Counted from the first letter of the stretch, positions 1 to 8,834 are shown. The stretch: DNA of 64,000 bases from Corynebacterium terpenotabidum Y-11 (GCF_000418365.1 NC_021663.1:2356001-2420000); one strand, 5' to 3'. Numbers and translations are program-made. Notes: generated by a model from the sequence alone, not told the origin.

Positions 1-60
1 GGTGCACTACCCGGGGTACGCGCGCTAACGACGCCGGTCGGCAGACGGGCGGGCTGCGTC

Positions 61-96
61 AGCGGCCGTCAGCGGCCGTCAGCGGCCGTCAGCGGC
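61..96. repeat. 10-bp tandem repeat (AGCGGCCGTC)
   Basis: Three exact copies of AGCGGCCGTC and a partial fourth (AGCGGC) run up to the stop codon of the adjacent minus-strand gene. No gene is supported in bases 1-97. The array is too short to be CRISPR and is probably a slippage repeat. Confidence 0.85.
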
Positions 97-97
97 T

Positions 98-673
98 TCA
101 GTCGAGCCCGAAGGCCGGGTCGCGGCCAACATAGGCCATGAGACGGACAGTAGGGGTGGCGTCCGCCGGTGCCTCGACCGGTGGCCCGAAGCCGCCGCCG
201 GCCTGCAACCGCTCACCGAGGGACTGCAGGGCACTGAGATTCTTCTCAGCGAAGTCGGCGTCCAGCTCCACATCACGGCCCTGCGACCGGGCGAGATCCC
301 AGGTGTGCATGAACACGTCCGGGATGAAGAACCCGGTGGCGTTGCGGGCCAGGGACTGCCCGGGTATCGGACCGCGGGCAACCAGCGCCTCGGACGCCGT
401 GGCGTCCTCCAGGGCAGCCTGCACGATCGCGGAGAACTGCTGCCACGCCTGGGCCGGGTCGGAATACTTGTCCGCCGTGAGATCCACTGCGATACCGACA
501 TCCTCCAACGCCGGGGTGAACCAACTGATGAGGTGGCCGACAAGATCCCTGGCCTTCCACTCGACGCAGGGAGTCCGGGCATCCCAGCCCTGCGGGGAGA
601 TATCGGCGGCCTGTGCGGTGAAACCGGCGGCGACCTCACGGAAACGGTCCGGCACACTGGACGGAAGAGCCAT
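98..673 (-). CDS. TIGR03086-type / maleylpyruvate isomerase N-terminal domain protein
   Basis: A 191-residue protein of the DinB-like, mycothiol-dependent maleylpyruvate isomerase superfamily (TIGR03086-like). The N-terminal TPCVEW..RDLVGHL block (about 34-48, putative metal ligand His48) and the FMHTWDLAR block (about 122-129, His123 and Asp126) are typical. Family members use a divalent metal and often mycothiol for thiol-transfer or isomerase chemistry; the substrate here is unknown. The ATG at 673 is preferred over upstream starts because an AGGAGG Shine-Dalgarno sequence lies just before it, and longer versions would run into the tRNA gene. It stands alone. A 10-bp repeat array abuts its 3' end. 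The family call is good; the reaction is not resolved. Confidence 0.85.
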   Translation of the reverse strand: MALPSSVPDRFREVAAGFTAQAADISPQGWDARTPCVEWKARDLVGHLISWFTPALEDVGIAVDLTADKYSDPAQAWQQFSAIVQAALEDATASEALVARGPIPGQSLARNATGFFIPDVFMHTWDLARSQGRDVELDADFAEKNLSALQSLGERLQAGGGFGPPVEAPADATPTVRLMAYVGRDPAFGLD

Positions 674-820
674 GGAAACCTCCTGGAGATCCGGGGCGCG
701 GGTGCGGCGCACCCCCTCATAGGTCCCCGTCGAGTGTACGCCGGGACCCGACTGCCCCTGCCCCGTCGGACCCGACATGACGGAAGCCCCAGGCGAACCG
801 GGGTTCTGCCTGGGGATACG

Positions 821-896
821 TGGAGCCGCTTGCGAGAATCGAACTCGCGACCTTCTCATTACGAGTGAGACGCTCTACCGACTGAGCTAAAGCGGC
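821..896 (-). tRNA. tRNA-Thr(CGT)
   Basis: The reverse strand folds into a complete cloverleaf. The acceptor stem is GCCGCTT/AAGCGGC, the D arm is TAGCTCAGTCGGTAGAGC, and the anticodon stem TCTCA/TGAGA carries loop CTCGTAA with anticodon CGT (reads ACG, Thr). The T arm contains GTTCGATTC. Discriminator T is followed by an encoded CCA (821-823). Confidence 0.96.
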
Positions 897-966
897 ACGG
901 TCGGTAATCCTAACGGACGCCCCACGACACCGACAAACCGGGTCCGGGTCAGGCACAGATCCACCA

Positions 967-2277
967 TCACACCTGGCCACAGCACTCACGTAGGCGCCCG
1001 ACCATCCCGGTCAGCGCCACCTCCGGCTTCACGTTCCGGCCCAGCGTCTCCCGGCAGTCGGACACCGCGTCGATGCACCTCACCAGGGCCTCCGGAGAGT
1101 TGCGTCGGGCCAGCTCGCGGGACACCTTTTGCTGGTCCGGGTGCAGGAAACCCCCGACCGGGTTACCGGCGGCCTCCGCGCTGGCGTCAGCGCCAGCGTC
1201 CACACCGGCATCCTCACCAGCGTTCTCCACCGCCCCGACCGCGACCATCATCGCGTCCCGGTACAGCCCGGCGATGTCGATCAGCGCCAGATCCAGGGCA
1301 TCGCGCAGCATCCGGGTCCGCCGGTTCTTCTGCATCTTCTCCAGCTCCTTGATCTGACCCGCCGCACCGACCTGTGCCTTCGCCACGCCACGACCCTTCG
1401 CCCCCATCCCCAGGGAACTCTCCAGCTCCGCCAATTCGTGCTCCTCAAGGGACGCCACGGACGCCGCGGCCTCCGCTGTCGCCGTCTTCACCAGCTCCGC
1501 GGTGAACCGGTAGCCCTCACCGGAGCGGTAGATCAGGCCCGGCAACCGCAATGCCGCGGCCCGCTTCGTCCGCGCCGCCTCATCGAGCGCCAGGTGCCGC
1601 GCCCGACCGATGTGCCCACCGGACACCGACGCCGCCCAGTGCGCCTGCTCGGCGGTCAGTCCCAGCCGCGCGTCAGCGACCAGCACCGCCTCGACCTCCT
1701 CCTCCGACGGGGTCGGCACATAGACGTGCCGACACCGCGAGCGCAACGTGATGGAGATGTCCTCCGGATCGGTCGACGGAGCACACAGCAGGAACACTGT
1801 GTGCGCCGGCGGTTCCTCCACACTTTTCAGCAGCGCATTCGCGCCGGAATCGCCGAGCCGGTCGGCGTCCTCGACGATCACCACACGCCAGCGGGCCACC
1901 GACGGCAGGACCGCCGAGGTCCGGATGATGCCACGGACTTCGTCGACCGGGATGGTGACACCATCGGTGCGGATCCACGAGATGTCCGGATGCGTCCCGG
2001 CCGCCGCCGACCGGCATCCGTCACACGCACCGCAGCCGGCCACCTCCGGATCAGAGCACACCAGTGCGGTGGCGAAGGCCCCGGCCGCGACGGAGCGTCC
2101 TGACCCGGGCGGCCCGGTGAACAGCCAGGAGTGCGTCATCGCCGCGTCATTCACCGCAGCGTCCGACACCCCGAACCGGTCACGGTCCGCGACCCGGTGC
2201 CGGGCGGACGCCACGGCGTCCCGCAGCGGGCCGGTGACATGGGGGCTCAGCGCGGCACGGGAGAAGACATCGCTCAT
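967..2277 (-). CDS. holB: DNA polymerase III subunit delta' (HolB)
   Basis: A 436-residue clamp-loader AAA+ subunit that helps load the beta clamp during replication. The Walker-A-like GPPGSGRS (about 55-62) has Arg in place of the catalytic Lys, as expected of the non-hydrolysing delta' subunit. The zinc cysteines (Cys74, 82, 85, 88), the VVIVEDADRL Walker-B region and the SRC sensor motif (LRSRCRHVYVP) are all visible. Near the C terminus is a low-complexity Ala/Gly/Asp stretch (NAGEDAGVDAGADASAEAAG), probably a lineage-specific loop. The ATG at 2277 is chosen because the protein then starts MSDVFSRAAL, as in actinobacterial homologues, and the longer version would overlap the divergent cyclase start. 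HolB next to a cyclase gene matches the recalled order in related genomes. Confidence 0.93.
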   Translation of the reverse strand: MSDVFSRAALSPHVTGPLRDAVASARHRVADRDRFGVSDAAVNDAAMTHSWLFTGPPGSGRSVAAGAFATALVCSDPEVAGCGACDGCRSAAAGTHPDISWIRTDGVTIPVDEVRGIIRTSAVLPSVARWRVVIVEDADRLGDSGANALLKSVEEPPAHTVFLLCAPSTDPEDISITLRSRCRHVYVPTPSEEEVEAVLVADARLGLTAEQAHWAASVSGGHIGRARHLALDEAARTKRAAALRLPGLIYRSGEGYRFTAELVKTATAEAAASVASLEEHELAELESSLGMGAKGRGVAKAQVGAAGQIKELEKMQKNRRTRMLRDALDLALIDIAGLYRDAMMVAVGAVENAGEDAGVDAGADASAEAAGNPVGGFLHPDQQKVSRELARRNSPEALVRCIDAVSDCRETLGRNVKPEVALTGMVGRLRECCGQV

Positions 2278-2298
2278 GAACGCGAGTGTAGTTCGGGA

Positions 2299-2316
2299 CA
2301 CCGGGGACACCCGGTG
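2299..2316. promoter_or_regulatory. dyad in the holB-cyclase divergent promoter region
   Basis: A perfect inverted repeat, CACCGGG-GACA-CCCGGTG, lies in the 64-bp gap between holB and the adenylate cyclase gene. It could be an operator or a small hairpin. A -10-like TAGGCT lies between it and the cyclase ATG at 2342, which has no clear Shine-Dalgarno, so a leaderless or short-leader cyclase transcript is possible. Confidence 0.35.
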
Positions 2317-2341
2317 CCCCGCTCCGATAGGCTGGACAACC

Positions 2342-3976
2342 ATGCAGAGACTGGCACGGTACATCCGGTGGGCGTGGGGCACCAGCTGGCCCCTCTACGC
2401 GGTGTCCGTGCTGGTCGTCAACGTATTCGGCGGCCTGGGCGTCGCCAGCTTCCTACGCTTCCTCGTGCCGTTGCCCGGGGCCGAGGAGTTCCTCACCGTC
2501 AGCACCCTCACGGCGTCACTGTACGTTCTGTACTTCCTGTTCGCCATCGTCGTCGGTGTGGGGATGACGTTGTTCGTCTTCACCCCGGTACTCGGCTGGG
2601 AACGCGCCCCCGACAGTTACGACCCGACCATGATCCGCAGTCTCGTGCTGCGCATCCCGGGTTTCCAGGCGTTGCTCGGCGCGGTCCTCTGGGCGGTCGG
2701 CGTGGTGATCTTCACCGTCGTCGCCTTCGTCGAGATCTCACGCAGCTGGGCGCTGACCGTCGCCGTGACCTCGATCCTCGGCGGGGCAATGGTCGTCCTG
2801 ATGACGTACATGGTCGCCGAACGGATGGTGCGTCCCGTCGCCGTGCGCGCGATGAAGCCCACGCAAGGTTCCCCGGAGAAGATCGCTCCACTGTCCCGGC
2901 AGATCACCTTCGTCTGGCTCCTCACCTCCGCGGTGCCGGTGGTGGGTGTGGTGCTCATGGTCGTCGGCCAGGCCAGCGGCTTCTTCGGCGGGGACGCCCG
3001 GAAGATCCTCCCCGGCGTCCTCGCCCTGTCCGTCACCGAACTGTTCACCGGGTTCTCGGGGACGCGGCTGCTGACGATGACGATCGTCGATCCGATCCGG
3101 GAACTGCAGGTCGCGATGAACCGGGTCCGCCGGGGAGACACGAGTGCCCAGGTACGGATCTACGACGGCACCGAGGTCGGCGTGCTGCAGGCCGGGTTCA
3201 ACGAGATGATGGACGGACTGCAGGAACGCGAGCGGGTGCGGGAGCTGTTCGGACGCTATGTCGGCGACGAGGTCGCCCGCCGCGCGATGGAGAAGAAGCC
3301 CACCCTCGGCGGTGAGAACCGGCAGGTCGGCGTGATCTTCGTGGACGTGGTCGGATCGACCGGCTTCGCGGTCTCGCGGGAACCGCAGGAGGTGGTGCTC
3401 GCGTTGAACCGCTTCTTCGACATCGTGGTCGAGGTCGTGCACCGCAACAAGGGCATCATCAACAAGTTCGAGGGGGACGCCGCGCTCGCCGTCTTCGGTG
3501 CACCGCTGCCGCTCGACGACATCGCCGGGCACACCCTGGCTGCCGCGCGGGAGCTGAAAACGGAACTGGCGGCCCAGGAACTGCCCGCCGGAATCGGTGC
3601 GGCCGTCGGGCCGGTGGTGTCCGGGCACATCGGGGCGAAGGACCGCTTCGAGTACACGGTTATCGGCGACGCGGTGAATGCGGCCGCCCGGTTGACCGAT
3701 CTGGCCAAAGAGACGCCGGGCCGGGTACTGACGAACGCGACAACGGTGCGTCAGGCCAATGCCGCCGAGCAGGCCCGGTGGACGATGATGAAGTCGGTGG
3801 AGTTGCGGGGACGCCGGGAGATGACACAGCTCGCCCGGCCGATCCGCCCGACCCAGGCCGAGCGTGCCGCGGAACAGGCGGGTGCACGCTCGGCGGGGAC
3901 TGCCGCGGTGCCCGGTCCGGAGCGCGCGGCGGAGACCCCCGGGACATCCGCAGGCACCCCCTCGTCCGCAGAGTGA
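2342..3976 (+). CDS. cyaB: membrane-bound class III adenylate cyclase
   Basis: A 544-residue enzyme that makes cAMP from ATP at the cytoplasmic membrane. About six N-terminal membrane segments fill residues 15-240. A HAMP linker follows (about 245-305), then a class III cyclase domain (about 328-480). The metal Asp335 (FVDVVGST) and Asp379 (FEGDAAL), the adenine-specifying Lys375/Asp443 pair, and the transition-state Asn446 and Arg450 (DAVNAAARL) are all present, so it should be active and ATP-specific. The Ala/Pro-rich tail looks disordered. The ATG at 2342 gives the conserved N-terminal membrane start; a much longer in-frame extension runs through holB and is rejected. cAMP from this enzyme is the expected effector of GlxR at 43.3 kb. 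The symbol follows the C. glutamicum orthologue (cg0375) by recollection. Confidence 0.94.
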   Translation: MQRLARYIRWAWGTSWPLYAVSVLVVNVFGGLGVASFLRFLVPLPGAEEFLTVSTLTASLYVLYFLFAIVVGVGMTLFVFTPVLGWERAPDSYDPTMIRSLVLRIPGFQALLGAVLWAVGVVIFTVVAFVEISRSWALTVAVTSILGGAMVVLMTYMVAERMVRPVAVRAMKPTQGSPEKIAPLSRQITFVWLLTSAVPVVGVVLMVVGQASGFFGGDARKILPGVLALSVTELFTGFSGTRLLTMTIVDPIRELQVAMNRVRRGDTSAQVRIYDGTEVGVLQAGFNEMMDGLQERERVRELFGRYVGDEVARRAMEKKPTLGGENRQVGVIFVDVVGSTGFAVSREPQEVVLALNRFFDIVVEVVHRNKGIINKFEGDAALAVFGAPLPLDDIAGHTLAAARELKTELAAQELPAGIGAAVGPVVSGHIGAKDRFEYTVIGDAVNAAARLTDLAKETPGRVLTNATTVRQANAAEQARWTMMKSVELRGRREMTQLARPIRPTQAERAAEQAGARSAGTAAVPGPERAAETPGTSAGTPSSAE

Positions 3977-3995
3977 CGCGGAGGGTCGGTGCCCC

Positions 3996-5309
3996 TCACC
4001 CTTGCCCGGTCACCGTGAGCCAGATCAGCACCGCATTCAACGCGATGATCACCGCAGCGAAACACCAGCCCACCAGGGTCAGCGTCCACCTGTTCACGTA
4101 CCGCCCCATCAGCGCCTTCTTCGCGGTCAACGCCACCAACGGCACCAGGGCGAAGGGGATACCGATGGACAGGATCACCTGGCTGACCACCAGCGCCCAC
4201 GTCGGATCCACCCCGATCGCCAACACGATCAGACCCGGGAGCATCGTCACCAGCCGACGCAACAGGATCGGGATCCGCACCTTCAGCAGGTCACGCATGA
4301 CCATGTCACCGGCGTAACAGCCGACCGAGGTCGAGGCGAGCCCGGAGGCCAGCAGCCCGACCGCGAACAGCGCACCGATGACCGGGCCGAGGGCCTCGGT
4401 CACCGCGGCGTGAGCGCCCTCGATGGAGTCGGTCCCCTCCACACCACGCAGCGCCTGAGCGGCGAGGCAGAGCATGGCGATATTGACGGTACCGGCAAGG
4501 AAGAGTGCACCGACCACGTCGATCCTGGTCGCCCGGAGGTGCCGGGTCATCGACTCGTGTGAACCGGGGTGGAAGCCGCGGTCACGGACCAACCCCGAAT
4601 GCAGATACACAGCGTGCGGCATGACCGTGGCCCCGAGCATCGACGCGGCGAGGATGACGGAGTGCGTTCCCTGGAACCGGGGGACGATTCCGTCGACCAT
4701 CTCCCCCACACTCAGCCCGGTGACGAACAGGCCGGACAGGAAGCCGACGGTGATGATGACGAGGAAGCCGACGATGATTCCCTCGAAGGTGCGTTGTCGC
4801 TTCTCCCCCTGGAAGGCGAGCAGGATCAGGGAGACGATGCCGACGATGACGCCACCGAGCAGCGGGGGGATGCCGAACAGCAGGTACAGGGCGACCGCGC
4901 CGCCGATGACCTCGGCAATGTCGGTCGCGGCGGCGATGATCTCGGCCTGCCCCCAGTAGGTCAGGCGTGCGATACGGGCGGACGGAGCAAGCCGGGCAGG
5001 CCGGGCTGGCACAGCGTCGGCCCGGCCCCGGGCATCGAACCAGTCGGAGATGTTGGCGGTGAGACTCTTCCCGGTGACCAGGCCGATCTTCGCGGAGAGG
5101 TACTGGACGATCATGGCCATGAAGTTCGCCGCGATGAGAACCCAGAGCAGCAGATAGCCGTACTCGGCTCCGGCGGAGAGGTTCGCGGCGACGTTCCCGG
5201 GGTCGACGTAGGCGATGGCGGCGACGAAGGCGGGGCCGAGCATGCCAATGAGACGGGGTGGCCGCCGGGAGCTCTCCGTACCTGGTGCTTCCGTGTCCGG
5301 AAGAGCCAT
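3996..5309 (-). CDS. mntH: NRAMP-family Mn2+/H+ transporter (MntH)
   Basis: A 437-residue, roughly 11-TM NRAMP transporter that imports Mn2+ (or Fe2+) with protons. The two metal-site signatures are intact: DPGN in TM1 (36-39) and MPH in TM6 (230-232, in ATVMPHAVYLHSG). The ATG at 5309 is preferred to a GTG 15 bases upstream because GAGAAGG is well placed before the ATG. A MntR-type operator and a -35/-10 pair lie directly upstream, so repression by Mn-loaded MntR is likely. It is the first gene of the accessory interval inserted between the cyclase gene and topA. Its 3' end faces the cyclase gene with a 19-bp gap. Confidence 0.95.
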   Translation of the reverse strand: MALPDTEAPGTESSRRPPRLIGMLGPAFVAAIAYVDPGNVAANLSAGAEYGYLLLWVLIAANFMAMIVQYLSAKIGLVTGKSLTANISDWFDARGRADAVPARPARLAPSARIARLTYWGQAEIIAAATDIAEVIGGAVALYLLFGIPPLLGGVIVGIVSLILLAFQGEKRQRTFEGIIVGFLVIITVGFLSGLFVTGLSVGEMVDGIVPRFQGTHSVILAASMLGATVMPHAVYLHSGLVRDRGFHPGSHESMTRHLRATRIDVVGALFLAGTVNIAMLCLAAQALRGVEGTDSIEGAHAAVTEALGPVIGALFAVGLLASGLASTSVGCYAGDMVMRDLLKVRIPILLRRLVTMLPGLIVLAIGVDPTWALVVSQVILSIGIPFALVPLVALTAKKALMGRYVNRWTLTLVGWCFAAVIIALNAVLIWLTVTGQG

Positions 5310-5330
5310 GTTCAACCTTCTCACTTACAG

Positions 5331-5348
5331 AGTTCAATCAGTTGAACT
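5331..5348 (-). promoter_or_regulatory. MntR-type operator of mntH
   Basis: A perfect 7-4-7 palindrome, AGTTCAATCAGTTGAACT, centred about 30 bp upstream of the mntH ATG. It differs only at the outermost bases and two central bases from the C. glutamicum MntR site as I recall it (TGTTCAATGCGTTGAACA). It sits just downstream of the predicted -10, where bound repressor would block transcription. Confidence 0.85.
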
Positions 5349-5350
5349 TC

Positions 5351-5379
5351 ATGGTAGGTAGACCGGGCCAGCTGGTCAA
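5351..5379 (-). promoter_or_regulatory. mntH promoter (-35 TTGACC, -10 TACCAT)
   Basis: On the minus strand TTGACC (5379-5374) and TACCAT (5356-5351) are separated by exactly 17 bp, and the MntR-type palindrome overlaps the expected start site. This is a convincing housekeeping-sigma promoter. Confidence 0.7.
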
Positions 5380-5469
5380 CTCGGGCGGGGACGGCGCGGA
5401 CCAGAGCCCCTACCCGGCCGCTCCGCCTCCGGGGGACCCCACCGCACCGCCGGTCAGACCTACTGACAG

Positions 5470-5492
5470 CGGGGGGTGACCAGGACCCCCCG
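5470..5492. promoter_or_regulatory. G/C dyad upstream of the permease gene
   Basis: An inverted repeat, CGGGGGGT-N7-ACCCCCCG, about 110 bp before the permease start. Its arms run GGGG..CCCC, the reverse of the CCCC..GGGG dyads in the downstream module, so I do not group it with them. It could be an operator or a hairpin. Nothing else is recognisable in the gap 5380-5602 except a -10-like TAGAAT at 5588-5593. Confidence 0.3.
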
Positions 5493-5602
5493 ACAACGTC
5501 CGAAACAATCCAGCATCACAGCCGACACACTCCGCTCCTAGCATTCCTTCCGTCTCCCACCTATCCACCACGATTCACCTACGGCTTTAGAATGAGGTCC
5601 GC

Positions 5603-7021
5603 ATGTCAGGTACACCCCAGGAGCTCGGTCAGGGACTCAAACCCCGCCACGTCACCATGCTGTCCCTCGCCGGCGCGATCGGTGCTGGGCTCTTCGTCGG
5701 CTCCGCCACCGCGATCGACCTCGCCGGACCCGCCGTCATCCTCGCCTACATCGCCGCCGCCGGCCTGGTCGTCCTCGTCATGCGCATGCTCGGCGAAATG
5801 GCGACCGCCAACCCGGACTCCGGATCCTTCTCCACCTACGCCGACCGCGCGATCGGCCACTGGGCCGGGTTCAGCATCGGCTGGCTGTACTGGTGGTTCT
5901 GGGTGCTCGTCATCCCGGTCGAGGCCACTGCCGCCGCGGCGATCCTGCACTCCTGGTTCGGAGCCGTCCCGCTGTGGGTCTTCGCCCTGCTCGTCACCAT
6001 CGCCCTCACCGCGACGAACCTGTTCAGCGTGAAGAACTACGGAGAATTCGAGTACTGGTTCGCCCTGCTGAAGGTCGCCGCGATCATCGCCTTCATCGCC
6101 ATCGGCGCCCTGGCCTTCGTCGGTGTCTTCGGTACCGACCACGCCGGCCCCTCGAACCTGTGGGACCACGGCGGATTCGTCCCGAACGGCTGGGGTGCGG
6201 TCCCCGCCGCACTGCTGACCACCATGTTCTCGTTCATGGGCACGGAGATCGTCACCATTGCCGCCGCCGAATCCGCCAACCCGGCCGGGCAGATCCGCAA
6301 GGCCACAAACTCGGTGATCTTCCGACTGGGCCTGTTCTACATCGTCTCGATCTTCCTCATCATCTGCATCGTCCCGTGGAACGACCCCACACTCCTCGCC
6401 GACGGGTCCTTCCTCGCCACACTGAACGTCCTCAACATCCCCGGCGCGAAGTTCATGGTCGACTTCGTCGTCCTCGTCGCCGTGGCGTCCTGCATGAACT
6501 CGTCGCTGTACACCGCGTCCCGCATGATGTTCTCCCTGGCCCGACGCGGCGACGCGCCGAAGGTCTTCAGCGCCCTGCACGTCAACGGTGTGCCGGTGCC
6601 GGCGGTGCTGCTGTCGACGACCATCGGCTTCCTCGCCGTCATCGGCAACTACGTCATGCCGGACAGGCTGTTCACCACCCTGCTCGCCACCTCCGGCGCC
6701 GTCGCCCTGCTGGTCTACCTGTCCATCGCCGTCTCCCAGCTGGTGACCCGGAACAACCTGAAGGGCGAGGCGCCGGGCGGCCTGGTGAAGATGTGGGCCT
6801 TCCCGTACCTCACCTGGCTGGTGATCATCGCCATCCCGGCCGTGCTGCTCTACATGGCGATCTGGTCGGACATGAAGACCGAGCTGTGGTCCACGGCGAT
6901 CCTCACCGCGGTCGTCGTCGCCACCGGCGTGTACATCGACCGGAAGCGGAAGCGCAAGGCTGACGCACCGTCGGTGACGGGCACCGACCAGAAGACCGCG
7001 ACGGTGCTGGTCAACGACTGA
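5603..7021 (+). CDS. APC-family amino acid permease (GabP-like)
   Basis: A 472-residue, 12-TM amino-acid permease of the AAT/APC family. The N-terminal MLSLAGAIGAGLFVGSA segment carries the GAIGAGLF substrate/Na+-site motif of TM1. The consensus acidic loop (GEFEYWFALLKV) and the SFMGTEIVTIAAAE stretch in TM6 are closest, by recall, to GABA and lysine/aromatic permeases, so the substrate (GABA, proline or another amino acid) is uncertain. The ATG at 5603 lies 9 bases after a -10-like TAGAAT, so the transcript would have a very short leader. It diverges from mntH and converges with the kinase-like gene at 7041. No catabolic genes are adjacent. Confidence 0.88.
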   Translation: MSGTPQELGQGLKPRHVTMLSLAGAIGAGLFVGSATAIDLAGPAVILAYIAAAGLVVLVMRMLGEMATANPDSGSFSTYADRAIGHWAGFSIGWLYWWFWVLVIPVEATAAAAILHSWFGAVPLWVFALLVTIALTATNLFSVKNYGEFEYWFALLKVAAIIAFIAIGALAFVGVFGTDHAGPSNLWDHGGFVPNGWGAVPAALLTTMFSFMGTEIVTIAAAESANPAGQIRKATNSVIFRLGLFYIVSIFLIICIVPWNDPTLLADGSFLATLNVLNIPGAKFMVDFVVLVAVASCMNSSLYTASRMMFSLARRGDAPKVFSALHVNGVPVPAVLLSTTIGFLAVIGNYVMPDRLFTTLLATSGAVALLVYLSIAVSQLVTRNNLKGEAPGGLVKMWAFPYLTWLVIIAIPAVLLYMAIWSDMKTELWSTAILTAVVVATGVYIDRKRKRKADAPSVTGTDQKTATVLVND

Positions 7022-7040
7022 CGGGGGCTGGGCGGGCCCG

Positions 7041-8768
7041 TCACCCGGGGGGCTGGCGCGGCGGCAGCCGGAGCATCACAACAGAGCCCGGCCCGGCGCT
7101 GTCCACCGTCCGGAGGAAATCTCCCAGCCGGTCAGTGAGATCATCCGCAGTGCCGCTACCCGCACCCACGGCAACGTCCGCAGCCTCCCCCTCATCGACG
7201 AGTTCGACGGTGACGCCGCGGGCGCGGGCGTCCCACACCGCCTCCCGCAGGGCGGGCACCGCCAACCGTGGCGTGGTGACCATGTCATTGAACTGCAGCC
7301 GGGTCAGGTCTGCCCGGCGGGCCAGGGCCGGGGAGATCTCCGGGACGCGGGCGGCGGCGTCCAGTACCGGGTCCGCCATCGACGCAAGAAGTTCCAGGCG
7401 GTCCTCCCGGGCGGTGACCTGTGCCGCAGCGTCCTCCAGTTCACGGCCCGCTTGGCGGCACTCCTCCTGCGCCTCCGGAAGCTGCCGCACGAAGTACTCC
7501 ACGATCAACCGCAGCAGCAGCGCCACGATGACGATCAACGAACTCACCGCCATATCAGCACCGGTGATATGCCGGTCCGGGGACAGGTCGAGTTGCCGGA
7601 TCACGGCGATGAGCCCGATTCCGGCGGCGAGGCCGACCATGGCCTCCTTCTGCCGTCCGCAGGTGACCAGCAGGGCGGCGACCAGGGCGGCCGCGTTGTA
7701 CTCCCAGTGCATGACATGGTGGCCGGTGCCCTGCCACAGCCCCACCACGACCGCGGTACACAGCATGGTGGCAACGAGGGCGGCCCGGCGCCGGCGCGGC
7801 GCACCCCAGGTCCGGGTGCAGAGCAGGGCCAGCGCCCCGCACAGCAGTACCCAGGTGACGATGCCGGCGGCATCCGCTCCGACGCGACTCCACATCCGGG
7901 CGCCGAGGACCACTGCCAGGACCAGGAGATAGGGCCAACTGAACACCCGGTTGAAACCGGTCACGTGATGGAGCGAAGCTCCCGCGGGGGCAGCGGCCGA
8001 GGGGACCGGGCCGGGAGACGACGTCGACCGGTCAGGGCCAGCGTCAGCGTCGACCGGTGTGGGCCGGACGCCCCGGGCGACCTGGCCCAACGCGTCGAGA
8101 ACCTCGGTGTGGAAACGGCGGGTACGGGCATCCAGGTCAACCCGGCGGACGCGGAGCTTCTCAGCCTGCTGGCGTGCCTGGTCGGTGGCGGTACGGTTGG
8201 CGTCCACCACGTAGATGACCTGCCGCATCGTGGTCGCCACGGCCACGAAGAAGAAGGAGTTCACGAGCGCGAAGCCGACATTCGCGATGATGTCGACGGC
8301 GTCCCGGTGCCCTGCGGCGAGCGTGTCGATCAGGGCTGCGGAACCGAGCGTGACAAGGAAGAATCCCCCGGCCACCGGCCGCGAGACCGTCACCGCCACG
8401 GCAACAGCAGGTGCACCGGTCATGCCCGCGAACCACAGCCCGAGGGGCCCCTGCGCATTGACCGCTCCCGGGTCGATGATGAGGAGCAGCAGGGCGATGA
8501 CCAGTACCGCTCCGCAGAACCGCAGGGCAAAGACGAGGAATCCCGGGTGTCCGACCGCTGCAGCGGCGAGTACCAGCACCTCGGCGAGCAGGAACAGGAG
8601 GAAGGTGGTCGTGGTGTACCAGTCCCCGGTAATGCCGTCGACGCCGATCCGCGCGGCGAGCAGGACGAGCCACAGCGGCCAGGCGACACCGAGGAAGAGG
8701 GCGGAGATCCGGTAGAAGGAGGTCATGACGGAGGCCCGGGCTGGCAGATCCGTCACCCTGTTCTTCAT
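7041..8768 (-). CDS. histidine-kinase paralogue lacking the ATPase domain
   Basis: A 575-residue membrane protein clearly paralogous to the full sensor kinase at 20278-22530. Both have an N-terminal block of about six TM segments, a coiled stretch with a candidate phospho-His (His220 in RRFHTEVLDAL, aligning with IHDDVLSHL of the kinase), a second membrane block (about 268-420), a coiled coil, and a shared C-terminal module ending LREAVWDARARGVTVE. The roughly 150-residue ATP-binding domain with N, G1 and G2 boxes is absent: only about 30 Pro/Ala-rich residues join the His region to the second membrane block. It cannot autophosphorylate by the normal route and may be a partner, phosphotransfer or decoy protein. 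ATG 8768 lacks a Shine-Dalgarno but sits 8 bases after a TAGACT -10, suggesting a leaderless transcript. A CCCC-N7-GGGG dyad lies upstream. Confidence 0.85.
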   Translation of the reverse strand: MKNRVTDLPARASVMTSFYRISALFLGVAWPLWLVLLAARIGVDGITGDWYTTTTFLLFLLAEVLVLAAAAVGHPGFLVFALRFCGAVLVIALLLLIIDPGAVNAQGPLGLWFAGMTGAPAVAVAVTVSRPVAGGFFLVTLGSAALIDTLAAGHRDAVDIIANVGFALVNSFFFVAVATTMRQVIYVVDANRTATDQARQQAEKLRVRRVDLDARTRRFHTEVLDALGQVARGVRPTPVDADAGPDRSTSSPGPVPSAAAPAGASLHHVTGFNRVFSWPYLLVLAVVLGARMWSRVGADAAGIVTWVLLCGALALLCTRTWGAPRRRRAALVATMLCTAVVVGLWQGTGHHVMHWEYNAAALVAALLVTCGRQKEAMVGLAAGIGLIAVIRQLDLSPDRHITGADMAVSSLIVIVALLLRLIVEYFVRQLPEAQEECRQAGRELEDAAAQVTAREDRLELLASMADPVLDAAARVPEISPALARRADLTRLQFNDMVTTPRLAVPALREAVWDARARGVTVELVDEGEAADVAVGAGSGTADDLTDRLGDFLRTVDSAGPGSVVMLRLPPRQPPG

Positions 8769-8816
8769 GACAGTTGAGTCTAGGGTGCCCCGGTTGCTCC
8801 CTCCCCCCGGGTGCGA

Positions 8817-8834
8817 GCCCCAGAAAATGGGGGC
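8817..8834 (-). promoter_or_regulatory. dyad a: GCCCC-N7-GGGGGC upstream of the kinase-like gene
   Basis: GCCCCAGAAAATGGGGGC. On the minus strand its centre is about 43 bp from the first base of the TAGACT -10 (8782-8777), roughly one DNA turn further than dyads b-e. It shares the CCCCAGAA core with dyads b and c. Proposed activator site; see findings. Confidence 0.5.
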
